64,000 nt of DNA from Lepeophtheirus salmonis (GCF_016086655.4 NC_052136.2:47298492-47362491), one strand, 5' to 3'; shown: positions 25,681 through 38,899, counted from the stretch's first letter. Notes: generated by a model not told the origin, from the sequence alone. Made by a program: numbers and translations.

Positions 25681-26170
25681 AACAATAATAAATTTGGATT
25701 TATACCACTGGAAGAAAATACTGTTGCATTGTGTTATGAATTCAAACTGCCAACTTAATAACTTCATACTTCAGCCTATTCACAGGCTTTCTTCTCACTA
25801 TATACAATTCCTCATTTTTGTTTACAAAATTTTACTTATTTCGAAATTATGTGGTTTAGGCTGTGTGTGTGCATTTTTTTGTAGGAATACAGTAGTTTTG
25901 TGTTCATATCCATAAATATTCTGTTTTATACATATACCTATATAAATCAACTGGTTGTTCAATTAAGGTGATTTTATTTGCATATAATGGGCATAACACA
26001 AGTCAACGTAGAATATAACTAAATTTCGTGTTGAGCTTAGATGAGTTTCTATAATTTTTTCAATCCTAAAATAACTAAGTCATAATGAGCCACAAAATAA
26101 TTTTTCTACAAAAGCCAAGTTAAGTCAAAGTTAAATTATATTATATACTTTTCACTACTGTAAACGTATA
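25681..26170. other. AT-rich non-coding sequence
   Basis: A 73-codon plus-strand frame (25694-25915) has no recognised similarity. Nothing else seen. Confidence 0.45.
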
Positions 26171-26640
26171 TAGGGTGGACCCTAAAAACTGTAAAATGAA
26201 TAATTGTATCTAGTTTTATTTGATTATTAGACACCTACAATTTTTTTATGGATATACTAGATATCATTTCAAACATTTTCAAAAATTAAAACCTTGAGTT
26301 TGTTAGATAAGGCATAACTGCAGATACAGACTACCTCTTTGGGAATATTGTCCCGAACTCTAATTAGGGAAGCTTTCAGTACAACCAAAATGAATGGAGC
26401 TTTTTGCTGATCCTGTCCTCCACAATGGAACATATTACAAAATCAATCAGATTCAAACACGGATTGGATGGAGGCTAAAAATCGTTACTTTACATGTATT
26501 GTCCCATAAGAGGAATTTTGACACTTAAGGAGACACGAAGGTTAAAAAGACACCATGCAATTTTCATAAACAACAGGCATTATATTCGGATTTTGAATAT
26601 CCTAAAAATGTTGTAAAGTCTTTTATGGAGCATCTTGCAA
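26171..26640 (-). pseudogene. Tc1/mariner transposase relic, same family as 15.66-16.75 kb
   Basis: The low-coordinate end at 26171-26205 (tagggtggaccctaaaaact, then gtaaaatgaataa) is the family terminus. Reading the minus strand inward gives, in reverse map order, LSNKLKVLIFEN at the C-terminus, NIPKEVVCICSYA, KASLIRVRDN, and SIVEDRISKKLHS (26300-26430). Before these comes a degraded SPSSNPCLNLIDF (the SPDLNPLDF box, ~26460-26480). Stops and a frame change are present. The N-terminal half and the other terminal repeat are not found, so this copy is truncated near 26650. Confidence 0.7.
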
Positions 26641-26649
26641 ATCATAAAT

Positions 26650-29260
26650 CTAATGTTATGGCATCACTGAACCATAAATTAAATTATTTTATAGTATGTA
26701 TGTATAACTTTTATGATACAAGCATTTCTTCATACCTGATTTTTTATAATTATTATTTTATTGTTAAAGAAGTTTGTATTCTATAAAAGTGCATTATTTA
26801 AGACAGCAAAAGTACTGTTATATAAGAGGAGGGGAAAAATAACTTTTCCAAATTCACTATCAACTATTTTATCAAAACAAGTATGAATGAAGTGAGTATT
26901 ACAATATTGCATTATTCAATATTTTCTTTTGAATAACATTGTTTACATAAAGAAACTTCAAGAGTAGACATAATATTTCTTAAACTAAACAATGGCTACT
27001 TTTCATACAAATTCAGTTTTGATAAGTATAGAAGTTCTTGTGACAAAATTAACAAAAAAGTCCCATATCTAAGTAGAGATGCATTTCCAAACAAAAGAAA
27101 ATGTCTGAGATTGATTTTTACATATGTACAGGGTTGTCATAAATTACTTCTTCATTATTAGCAAAGGAAGGACTTGGAAATTTGTACTGTAGATTATTAG
27201 TGATGGATGGGAGGCGGATATGATTTATAGTTTTTATGGGTTTGTAATGACGTCATCTTTATTGGTGTGTAGGAATGGAATCCGTAGATTTTATTGGTAC
27301 TTTGGGGAATAGAAGTAAATCCCGTCCTTAATCTTCTCCTACTATCGTCTATCAATACTTTTTTTACATCAAACAATAATCAATTGTTATTTCTATTTTC
27401 TCTCATTACAATTCAAATCTACGTAAGCAATAGGTAAGTTCCTTGGGGTCCTCCCTGTATAGCGTTACATATCACTACTTACTAGTTTTGTGAGATGTGT
27501 CATATAATATTACGAAATATTATTCTTCAAAATGAGAATGAAATGTACAGGTATTAAATTACAGGGAAGGAAATTACCAGGAATAAAAAGATATGGGAAT
27601 AAACTTACCAAGCACCATTAATTTAAAAGCAAACGTAGAAAAATACTATTAAATTTTTAAGACGGTAGTGTATAGATTATTTCTAAATGAATAAATTATC
27701 AACAAACATGACATGCATTGTGCATGGTATGGAATTTCTTATTTTTCATATTCATCGTTTAGATAAATAATTCATAAGAATACAACAACCCAAAAATAAC
27801 ATATGTGCTGAAAAATCCCAGGCTTAACAAAGAAAAACACGTTTTTTTCGTTAGAATGAGCAATTTGTTTTTTGCTTTATGTATTAGAGTCCCCATAACA
27901 CTTTTCAAGTCATTGCTTAGCTGAAACGGCTGTTTATTTTTATATCAAGAAGAAGTGTAAAATTAAAATATGAAATTGTTTTTGATCCATTGTTTTAGAA
28001 ATAACAAAAGTAGCATCACACTTGGTGCAATAACTCACAAACTAAAGAAAATATTATGATCAAATTTTAACAGCTATTTTTTGACTGAAAATGAGATTAG
28101 TTAAAAAAAATAGTACCATCTATGTGGGAAGACCAAGACATTTTTGACATTGTGTTAAGTGCTAAGAAGCATATACAATTGAGTGAGTGAGGGGGCTAGA
28201 ACTTTTTTTTATTTTAATGATAAAAAGTATAGAGTGACCTTACTTTTTGACCTTAAATTTTTCAATGTTTATAGCTGTTTACTTTTTTTAACAGTTAAAA
28301 CATTTATAATTTTTGTAACTAAACTGTAGGGGAAAAAATCTATGAAATGAGGGTGGAGTAAAAGTATGAATTATAAAAACACTTTATTTAGTATTTTAGT
28401 GCAATTATTCTATTTTACTATAAAGGGGTAAGGATAAGGAAATATTTTTTACTAAATAAAGTAAATTATAATGTAGCTGAACAAAAAGAAATTATCTTCT
28501 TGTACCAACATTGAAAAATTTCTGGTCAAGACAAGGACATTAAGGTCTCTCAATTCATAACATAAATAAATATAAACTATTAAATACATTTTATTGACTA
28601 TACAATAAAGTAAAGGTTTTGGAGAGCCTGCAGGCTGAAACTTGTATTTACTAATGGTATTGTAGCTATAAAACACAAAGAGGACCATGAAAATGTTAAA
28701 CTTTGACAGGCTTGGCCTTTAAAGCCTTTTTTAGATCAAGTTCTTAGGAATTCAGTACCATATTTTGACATAAAATAACTAGTTATGTATATTAGAGGAA
28801 AAACAAAGTAAATAACAAATTGATACAAACATTTTAGCATTTGAAAAAATGAACTGTTTATTACCTTATCTAGATTACAATTAATAAAAACGTATATAAA
28901 CGCCCAAAAATTGAGAAAATGAAGTTCCTTACATAGAAGATAATAACTATTTTATTTTTTCTTCAAGAGTTTTATATTTTAATTAAAAATATTCCTGTAA
29001 ACAGGTCAATTTTGATTGACTTTTGGTCAATTTAGTTTTATTATTTATCAAGAAATTTTAAAAAGTAAGCTGATTTGCTAGCATGTAATATAGATTTCAA
29101 TAATATTCCTGGTAAAATTAAATTGCTTATGAGTCTATAACCAACAATATAGTTAACAATTTATATATAAGGGGATTAAAAAAAGTTTATAGATGCTTCA
29201 TATTCAAAATAATAATTAAGTCTTTTTTTACCCACATATTAATTACATAGTAGATATTTT
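26650..29260. other. AT-rich sequence without assigned genes
   Basis: 27120-27480 is more complex than its surroundings and carries TGACGTCA at 27248-27255 but has no long frame. Elsewhere only low-complexity sequence. Confidence 0.5.
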
Positions 29261-29269
29261 TTACAAGGA

Positions 29270-29830
29270 TGCAAATTGATCATGAATTATACACAATTTA
29301 TTATTCCAAAATTTTGAATATAACTTTTCTGTCTATTTCTTATATCTTGATAAGAATGAGACTGTTATTTATATATGACTCTAGACAATCCGATAATGTT
29401 CTCTATTGTTTTTTCTGGGTGTATGATGATAAATTGACCACTTTCCACTCGATATCTTGCTCCGGCATTGTGATTATTCGTAGAATACCTAAAAGCATGG
29501 ACTACCTTAATTTTCACATCTTCGATTTAGAGGTCACCAGCTAAAATATTTAATAAGTGAGCTGTGAATCCATATATAAAGACAAAACAATCAGGCTCTT
29601 TTTCTCTTTTTTCAAATTTCCTATGTTATTTATATTAACAGCATTGTCTGTTAAAACACTTCCAACATGACAATTGAAATCATGTTTAACCTTGGTACTG
29701 AATTTTGAATCAAATGTAGGAGATATTCAGTGATAAATTCACTACCTGTCCCTTGATATTTTTTTACAAAAGTATCTTATTCTTGTTTTTCATTTCACTA
29801 CTTCAACTTTGACTCGACGTATTGGATTAA
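29270..29830 (-). pseudogene. hAT-type transposase relic (DUF659-like core)
   Basis: The minus strand carries clear hAT core motifs in order: TKVKHDFNCHVGSVLTDNAV (~29635-29695) with the TDNA catalytic Asp box; FIYGFTAHLLNILAGDL (29536-29582), matching the Y.CTAHLLNLLAGDL helix after it; KIKVVHAFRYSTNNHNAGAR (29460-29520), matching VKYFRNNHFASA; and IIGLSRVIYK (29360-29390), matching the DCLESYIKN stretch. Stops occur between blocks and a frame change is needed near GDL. The N-terminal finger and C-terminal dimerisation region are not recognised and no ends were found. The plus-strand 91-codon frame at 29269-29544 is a shadow. Confidence 0.75.
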
Positions 29831-29839
29831 TGAATTGCC

Positions 29840-30720
29840 TATCATTTTGCTAAACTTTTTTTTCCAATAGTTATTTTATTGACAATTTAAATTAATTAAA
29901 AAAAATAAACAAAATCAAGTGAAAAATACACTTTAAACATAAATAACATTAAAATTGATTTTTAGAATTGGGAATATTTACATATTTGAGGTAAACTCTA
30001 AATCCGAGTATTTTTATGTAAGTAACTCAGGCTACATATTATTAGTAACTCAAGAAACCTGCAATATTATTATTTAAATATATTCATAATGAATTTTCTA
30101 ACCAATATATTTAGGCCTCTGATACTTTCTTTATCCATCAAGAAAGCATGAAATCTCCTAGTAATATCCTATGTGTGTTGCTACTGTCATGATACCACAT
30201 ACAAAATTTTTAGTCAAATCTGTTTCCTGGTAAAAATGACTTATGTAATGACCCATATATATTTATAAAAGCTGAGAATATAATATTGAAAATATGTAAG
30301 TGGAAACAAATATTTATAATTTCATCATTTTAAAAATTTATCCAAAAAATCAGGAATTTTTGCATCTTTTGTATCTGTTATTTTTTATATCATTGAAAAA
30401 AAAGTTCAATTATAAAAACAAACATTAACAAGTTTATAATCTTGTTATTATTTTTTTTAAAGATTGCTGAACTATGAAAAGGACTTTTCTACAGCTAAAA
30501 GTATTAATAAATAAATAAATGTTCAAAAAATTGTTATTTAGCGGACAAATCAAATATATTTAGTGTTTATCCTGATACATTCCAATAAAATTAAAAATCA
30601 AAAATATATCTTTCGTCAAGTGGAAATTTGCCAACTTTTCCTTCCTTTGATAATGTTTTAAACGTTATTTCGATTAATTTGAAATATTTTTCGTTATACT
30701 ATAATCTATATTAACCCAAC
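29840..30720. other. AT-rich non-coding sequence
   Basis: No gene or repeat recognised. Confidence 0.5.
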
Positions 30721-30724
30721 GCAG

Positions 30725-30985
30725 ACATCCATTACTTAGAACTTTAGCAAGAAATAGAACAACCATAAGGTATGAAAACCAGTGCAGTTATTTTGAGAAT
30801 AAAAGGGGCGTCCGCCAGAGGGATTCACTGTCTGCAACAATTTTCAACATATGCTTAGACAAACTTATATGTGATCTTTACTCAGAAGCTGCGATAAAAG
30901 GATTTCAACTATCTGACAGAACTTTAAAATGGCTATGCTATGCAGACGACCTAACTATGGTGTTTTGAGGAAGTCCTATCAAAAC
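30725..30985 (+). pseudogene. LINE reverse transcriptase fragment with YADD box
   Basis: The plus-strand frame reads CSYFENKRGVRQRDSLSAT, then IFNICLDKLICDLYSEAAIK, then LKWLCYADDLTMVF and a stop. The first block is RT motif 4 (G..QGDPLS type) with the Gly-Asp altered to Arg-Asp. YADD at 30939-30950 is the catalytic motif 5. The DNA is roughly 88% identical by eye to 59450-59685, inside the larger LINE relic, so both come from one family. Only motifs 4-5 remain. Sequence after ~30990 no longer matches, and a TGA sits four codons after YADD. Confidence 0.85.
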
Positions 30986-30989
30986 ACAG

Positions 30990-33810
30990 TTAGCCATGTC
31001 GAAGTGAGTTATTTCTCGATCCGGTCCGTGTCACTGAGAGTTTTGGTGTGACGAATGGACAATTGATCGACATATGGAGTATTAGGTTATCTTTGGGTCG
31101 GAGTGATCTCTTGACTAAGCCTTGAAGACTGCGCCATGAGGGATTACTATAAGATCAATTTAAAAAATGTTAAATGTAATCTTATAATATTAATTTTATT
31201 CTTTCAATTTCTCAAACATGTACTTTATATCACATAACAAGATATAATAATAAAACTGAGATCTACTCTTTCACGTCAGAGCGTTCTTAGATTAGGAATG
31301 AGTTCATAGTTCACGAGCCGAGCGCCAGATTTATTCTGGAAAAAACATTGTTTTTAAGACCTTTGCAAAATAGCCACTTAATAATTATCAAATAATCAAC
31401 AACAATATAATTAAAAATTTGTATTTAATTTGGAATATTTTTGTATCAGTAACTTCAGCAATTAAAAACTCTCAATAAAATATTATTTTTGAGAACAAAA
31501 AATTAAAAAATTGCGGGTTATTTAAATAATGAAAAATGTTTCTTCAACAATGAAGGACGCCACGTACCTTAAATTATTGCTAAACTGTAAAAAGCAAAAC
31601 TTTAAATTCATATTACCATTTGAAGTACTAAAAGAAAAATTCTAGTTTTATAAAATTAGTTTTATTGCCTGTTCATTTTTTTTAAGTTTAAAAATACAAT
31701 TAAAAAAATAATGCACAAAAATTGTATAACCATTTAGAGTGACACCATCATGGACACTCATATTTTATATTTATTTTAAAATAAATTTTGATAAAATTTC
31801 ATCATACGTACTAAAAAATCAAAAAATGACATGGTTTCTTTATTAAATGCGAATGATAAATAATGATAATTGAATAAAAAGATAATATCGAATGTTGTGT
31901 GGATCCTCCTTTATTATGTCCAGTCCAGTTTTAAAACTGGTAATATCCTGTAATCCCATTTTTCCAAACGATTATTATAACTTAATGTAGGGTTATAAAG
32001 CAAAATAACATAATCGAGATACGTATTCAGAATATTGCACAAATCTTCAAAAAAATATTCATGTTTTTACAATAATGTAATACAAAATGAGCATAATTAA
32101 ATTTTTACTCAGTTATATAATTTATTCTATTAAATAACAAAATGATTGAAAAAAAAAAAAATTAGCATCCCAAAGAATTGATTTTACTTTTACCACAAGA
32201 GGTATTTGATTGTATGGGACCAAAACACTTCGCGGTCCTAAATAAGGATTTACATAACACTATTACATCATACTCAGATATATGTTAACAAATAAGTTAT
32301 ACCAAAAACTTTCATTCAAACATATTTTTCCCTCAATGCCAAATATGGTATGAATTTACTTCTTCAAAACAAATCCCTAACAAAAACAACATAATTCATT
32401 TCCAAAATTAAAGTATATATTGTTATAGAGGGTGAAGTTTAGTTTTGTTTTGTTTTTTTAATTAAAATTGGTGTACAATAATACAATTAGATTTACATTT
32501 ATTTATTTAGTGTACATATATTTAAAACATAAAAAATATTCACTCTTTTAAAAAGACATGTACAAGTGTATTTGGCTTTGTAAACTACACGCAAGGTTTT
32601 TTTTTTTTTGTATGTTTCTGTCATTGCTGTATACATATTGGTTTTTTTAGCCAACACCTGTTTCCGTGTTCTTTTATAAAGATAACCATGAAGCATTTTT
32701 TTTTTGTCATTTGGTTCAATATCATAAAAAATATAAAATCATTTGCTATGACACATTGACAGGTTGAATTTTAATATTTTTCTATAAAAAAAAATAACTT
32801 AATTTTAATCAAACAGATATAAAATATTTGATTTAAACTATTTGAAGTCATGTCATTATATATAAATTCCGATGAATTAAATTATGAAGCAGCCGAGTTT
32901 TAATTATAATTTCATGTATATATAAATATATTCCGGCCTTGGAGCTATTCATATTCCTTCCGTATATCAGGTAATTTCTGAAAAAAAATCCCATTCAAGT
33001 GTTCATTTGTTAATTTCTTTTGTTCAATTTTTTTTCTTTGCAAGATGTTTATTTGGAGTTACCAAATATGATCTCACTTAAGCATTTGAGATACATGATT
33101 TTTTCATCCCTGGGCAAAATTCATACTGTGCATTCAGTTAGAAAGGTTGAATTCATAAATTTTTCATAGATACTTAAACAATTCATGATAACCTTAGTAT
33201 CTCTAGGGGACAAAAAATTAATATCAAACCTTACTAAATTTGTTCAATCATTAGTCACATGGTTGTCGTTTTAATGCATTATTTTTTCTGGCATTGGGTT
33301 AAAGAACATTGGCTGATCACAAATAAGGTGGGAAAAAATAAACACTGTTCAAATATTTTTTCTGTTATTTGTTCAATTTATTTCATTTCAGGCACTCAGC
33401 TGTTGAATAATGGACAAAAACATAAACAAACATTTTTTAATTATTCAAAATAAGATGAAACTTTAATTTTAAAGTTTCTGTTCAACATCTATTTTTGATA
33501 TATTCCGACTCGAATAATACGACTTCTATCACAAAGCTAATAAACTTTTTGCATCCAACGATATTATTTCATTTTAATATTCTTATAAAAGTGTCTTTAT
33601 AAACCATGTAGATATCAATATTATAATGAGTAAAAAAAATGGATTAATCCTCATTAATATTATATACTCAGTTGATCAGATTAATAAATAGTTTTACAAC
33701 TACTAAAATGGAATAAAATTTCTAATTATGTATAAATGTTATGTAAGTTTGCATAAAAATGTTTCGAAATTTACAATAATTAAATTTAATTTTTTGACTA
33801 ATTGTAAGAA
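30990..33810. other. Unassigned; moderately complex to 31340, then AT-rich
   Basis: 30990-31340 has balanced composition (for example tttctcgatccggtccgtgt at 31010) but no coding frame or pairable repeat in this window. It may be part of another element next to the LINE fragment. 31340-33810 is AT-rich with poly-A/T runs and nothing assigned. Confidence 0.4.
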
Positions 33811-33819
33811 GTGACAAAC

Positions 33820-34360
33820 ATTTTAAATGCAGAAAAAGTTCAGAAATTAAATATACATAAATCAATTAAATCAAAAAATAATAATCAAATACAAAGTTAT
33901 ATGAAAAATATTTCAATTTTAAATATTCCTTCCTCTAAAATATTCATAACTTCTTTCAATTAGTCAAATAATTGAGTTAATTATATTCAATATTGTCATG
34001 CAAACTTTTAGTGCTTTTATATCAAATATTCTTTAAGAAAATTACAAATTAAACTGAAAAAATCCTTCAAAATCGAACTTTTTAGTATATAGGCTTCTAT
34101 GAATGATCCTTCATTTTACTTTATTTTTGTATGATTAGACACACTTTGTACAAACTGTATTCAAAATAACTTAATGAATTATTTATGTTTTTGTTAATTT
34201 CGATCAACTTAAATTTTAGTCTTTATTGTTATTTCATTTCAAAATATAACTCATAATCGAAATTATACTCAATAACTGTAATTTAAACATAAGAGACCGA
34301 ATTTACTTCAATTGAAAATTTTAATGGCAATTTAAGTGTTCTATTACTTTAAGAGATTTA
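33820..34360 (+). repeat. Dispersed repeat, family R1, copy C (long)
   Basis: Aligns with 25088-25680. Landmarks are gttcagaaattaaatata (33838), the core tcattttactttatttttgt with ttagacacactttgtac and aaactgtattcaaaataa (34111-34190), cgaaattatactcaat (34258), and gaaaattttaatggcaattt (34314). The core also matches 5021-5096. No coding capacity recognised. Confidence 0.65.
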
Positions 34361-34906
34361 GTTGGCAGGCAAAAATGATATTTCATAGTATATTTATTTC
34401 ATTGCTCAGCACTTTATTGAAATCTTTACATACTTTTTTTTTTTTTGTGCCTTGGTACAAAAAAATATTAACTTTTTATTTTTTAAATACATTAGTTTTA
34501 ATTTTTTAACATAATAAATACAATATTCTTTTATATGACAGTACATTCCTTAGGGAATTGTGTTTTTGTGCATTTAAATTTATTTAACAGACTTGTACTC
34601 TTGCAGTTATATAATTCATTTCTGCTTGATATAGGTCGGTATAAAAATAAGAAAAATCTGTATGCACAAGATGCAACTTAAAACATATTATTGTTACATT
34701 AGTTACATCTCTTTGATGTTGGTTAGTATAAGCCCATTTTTAAATTTGAAATAAAAAGAGTTATTTTTTTAGGTTTAATAATATTCTTCTGAAATTCAAG
34801 TATTATCAAAACTTTTAAACCCTTGTTATCTTATTAAAATGCTTCTTATCTCAATAGCAATTCCATAAGCTAAATAATATGATGAAAAGTAAATTTTGTA
34901 CCTACT

Positions 34907-35229
34907 AGCACGCTTGTAACCCCCTATCCCTTACTTTACATTTCAAATTAAAGGATATCCATTAGGACTCTAATCTTGAACGATATAAAATGTAAATCAT
35001 CAATTATAAAAATTGTCCTCTTTGAATTTTATAAGTTTAATTTTTTCTTTTTAAAAAAAAGCTATAACCCAAGTGGCGAACCGCAAAACACTTAAAAACT
35101 TTCATACATTTTGAAGGAAATTGACAAAAACGATATATTAACGTCATCTATGGTATCATAAAAAGCGATTTTTTGGCTGGAAAAAGATATATTTAGTACC
35201 TTTTATCTTTTCAAGCTAACAAGCGTGCT
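34907..35229. mobile_element. MITE-like unit with perfect 11-bp terminal inverted repeats
   Basis: AGCACGCTTGT at 34907-34917 is the exact reverse complement of ACAAGCGTGCT at 35219-35229. The 323-bp interior is non-coding and includes aacgtcatctatggtatcat (35140), which has a close relative aacgccatctatactatcat at 63680. Size and short TIR fit a non-autonomous DNA transposon. I could not define a clear target-site duplication, and no transposase with these ends is present in the window. Confidence 0.5.
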
Positions 35230-35239
35230 TCGCTATTTT

Positions 35240-37255
35240 ATTTTGTAACTATAAGTATTTTGAGATAATAAATAAAATTAAATGTGTGACTATTGTTTTT
35301 TAAGTTAAAATATATTTCTTTAATTCAAATAATTATACAATTGTGTAATAATAGCAGTGCAAAGAAAACCATGAAAATAGAGAAATGCTAATTGGCTTAC
35401 AGCTTTAATTTACATCAGTAAAATAAATAAATAATATATATAAAGTAGGTCATTTTGCAAGTATTGTAAAATTTATAAGCAAGTAGAAGTTTCTTCGATC
35501 AAATAACTTTTTTTTAATTGCGACTCACAATTAAAGTTAATTTTTTTGCATACTACCTGATTAGGAACAAGAAAAGTAATGATATTATTACCTCTCATTA
35601 TCTAATAGTGAAAAAAAAAAGTTTCTAACGAAACTAAATTATAAGAAAAGTATATAATCATACAATTTAGTGCATACCATTTGTGCCTTTAATTTTTTTT
35701 CGTTATGACTATAAATTAGTACATTACATAAATCCAGGAGTTCATAAACTTTCAACATGTATAATTAGTATAATATGTTAAAGTGAAATTTTCAGGTTAT
35801 ATGTTTATATATATGTGCATGTTATTAATGTGACGAAAGGACTCATTGTGGCATATGTCACACCAAATTTGGAAACACTATTTTCTGCTATTGTCGGAAA
35901 ATTAAATAGAGAAATGCATACACCAACAAATTAAAATTCTATTTTTCTTTGCAAAAATACTCATGTCTACTTACGCTTGTATTTTCCATGCCCTATTGCC
36001 TTATATGTAAGTGTGCACTTAGTTAGTAGATTTTATTTGAAATAATCTTCCTGTTGAAGCAAAAGATGAATAAGTACCTTTAAATGACAGAAATTACCTC
36101 TATTTGATTAAAATTAATAAAATAATCAAGCATCAACTAATTTTAGGGTCAATAATATGATTATAATGGTAAACATCTGCTTATTATTTTAACGTGTAAT
36201 TCTTATATTTTTGGAGTACTGAAAAAGAAATTTATTTGAAAAAACGTTATTTCATAAATAAAGTATTAGGGTAGCCTTAACCCCCCTTCGCCCATGGTTT
36301 AATTTTGTAGTTGCAAGTTATACAATTTTTCTGTACAAACTACAACTTAAACAAAATTGCTACTTGTACACAATTATGTATTTTGGGGTCTCTTAAATAA
36401 ATATTTGTCAATAAGTCACGAATATTTTAAGGATAAATTGCAGATGAGTGATAAAAAATATAATACCTTATTACCAGCTCTGTACCGTATATTAAAAGTT
36501 CTTAAGTTAATACGAGATTATTTGCTGTTGTAAAAAAGATTGATCATCGCTTAAATTTATTCGATCCGATGACTGTATTACAACTAATTGTAATTCTTGA
36601 AGAATCTAATGATTTTGATTTATGTGATTATTTAGACTGTATTAAAATTATAAGAGGTATAAGACACTTTTTCAATACAAAATTATATATAATAAGCTAA
36701 TAAAATAAATTAAAAACTATTTTATGTGTAACATTTTTTGCTCAAATTACTTAAAGAAAAAATAATATATTCCAAATATTAATAAACTATTTCCTAAAAT
36801 GACTCAGGAATATAAGTTAAACTTTTTTGTAGTATATCTCACCTAATGTGAACATATACATATATTTATGAAAAATTTCATTTTCTAATTAGTTTTTTTT
36901 TAGTTTTTTTTTTTTTCAAACTTCGTCAAGCAGAAAGATATTATACCTTTTATTGTTTTCAAAATCGTTTACAACTTTGATCACCGTTAGATATACATAC
37001 CTATGTCGTTATAAGACCTTAATGAAATTTGTCTATCTTCTTGATAAAATCTGTTATTTAAGCTGTCAAACAAGAAGACATACCTTGGTTTATGGTTTAT
37101 AAGAATTATCTCCATTTTGATATAGTTTTTAGTTATAATTTTTTTTTGTACTGGAGAAGAGTGGATCCATTTAAAACGGTGCCACAACTTCTATTTTGAA
37201 ACACATTTCGAAAAGTTGTACTTTATACTTTTTTTCGATAATAACTAACTATTGG
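35240..37255. other. AT-rich non-coding sequence
   Basis: Nothing assigned. A poly-T run lies at 36892-36917. Confidence 0.5.
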
Positions 37256-37264
37256 TACTACATT

Positions 37265-37345
37265 ACAAAAACAGGGAAAATGAGCGCATTCGCTATGTTA
37301 AAATTAACTCCTTTTCTAATCTTATACATTCAAATTATACAATTG
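37265..37345 (+). repeat. Fragment shared with 47020-47085
   Basis: gggaaaatgagcgcatt, aaaattaactcc and tctaat...ttatacattcaa occur here and, in the same order and spacing, at 47020-47085 inside the pogo-like unit. It is therefore a partial copy of that family. No coding meaning. Confidence 0.5.
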
Positions 37346-37349
37346 TTTC

Positions 37350-38890
37350 ATCACTCCATTTAATATGCATGCATTTTTATTCATTGTCTTCTATTCTTTT
37401 TTTTCCCCCTTTTTATATTTATTATAAATCAATCAATATGTAAACATATAAAACAAAATTAAGATAATTTACTTCCATATACATGTAAATCCTACATGGA
37501 AGAATTTGTTTAGCTGCCACTTTGTCGACTTTGAAGATACAACCAATATTTAAAAATAAAAAAACCGCAATGTAAACTTAAATATGACACATGGTATATG
37601 TACAAGACGCTGATTAAACAGTGTCAGTATCTTAAATTTTTATAAGTGATTTTAAAATAACAGTTGATATTTACAGGGGTCAAATGGGTCGAATATTTTA
37701 AAAAACTATAATAAAAATTTACAATACATAATTTTTATCTAATAAAATATCTTACATTGAAATAGTTTTTTTTACCTATTTCACTAGCTGGGATGTAACA
37801 AAGATAATTACAATAAATGGTTAAATGTTGAAATATTTGAAAATTATGCAAAGATCACGAATCAAATGAAAGGTTTATTTTTGTTTAAATCTAATTTTGT
37901 TTCAATTATACTAAAAACACTTTTATATTATCAATAATTATTAAGGTCTTAATTTGCCCAAAGTTTTTATAATATTTACGATCGATAAAACAAGTTGGCA
38001 TAACATGATATCAACTTTAAGTTACTATGTGTAATTTATTGGTAAAAAAATAAAAGTCACTTTTGAAAGACCTAATGGCAAATAAAATGGAGAATATAAA
38101 CAAATGAAGTTTACTCCATAATTATTTCTTGAGAGAGTCAATGAAATCGGATTGGGAAAAGAAATTTATTTTGAGAAGACTAAAAATCATCCCTTCATGA
38201 AAGTGGAAACGGTTATAACATTTTAAGTGCATTTGTTTTGTTTCACTTGTTGTTAGTTTGTTAAAGTCACTTTTAACTCATTTTAAATATGCAAATGGGA
38301 TTTTGGAAGAAAGAAAAATGTAAAAAAAAACAAAAACAGAATCACATCTATTTTCAGACTAAAAATGGAGTTTTCTTACAACTAACCCCACTCTCTTTTT
38401 CTAATTAATAACTTAATTCCACATTTAACTTTAACCCAATATATTAAAATAGTTTAAATCTGATTTTTTTAAATTCTGGAAAATACTTAATTGCCGTTAT
38501 ACTATTATAATACTCTGAACTAGAAAATAATAGTACTAGAAATTTCTTACAATTAATCTAAACAAATTTTGTTAATAAATATTTAACAAATACTTGATAG
38601 TTGTTAAAGACTCAGAAGTACCTTACTTCCACATAAGTATATTTTATACATCCACATTAAGCAGTATATTTTAAATAATGGTATCATAATAGTTAAAGAT
38701 GATTGAGTATTTAGTCATGACCATAAGGGAAGATTTAAGAGCTAAGTGGACACATAAATACGTTTATACTCGTTGGGAAGGGAGGGAGTTAACTTAAAAC
38801 CACGTGGATTTGAATAACTTAAAGAAATCTATAAATGACGTCATAGGGAGCATGGAATAAAATAAACAGGATTCAGAAGCAAAACGTAGC
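37350..38890. other. AT-rich non-coding sequence
   Basis: No genes recognised; one TGACGTCA palindrome at 38836-38843 just before the mariner relic. Confidence 0.5.
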
Positions 38891-38899
38891 TCTCCCTCG

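Noticed and set aside
27128..27150. cagggttgtcataaattact as the second terminal repeat of the 26.17 kb Tc1/mariner copy
   Set aside because: It does not match the family terminus well enough; the copy is better described as truncated.
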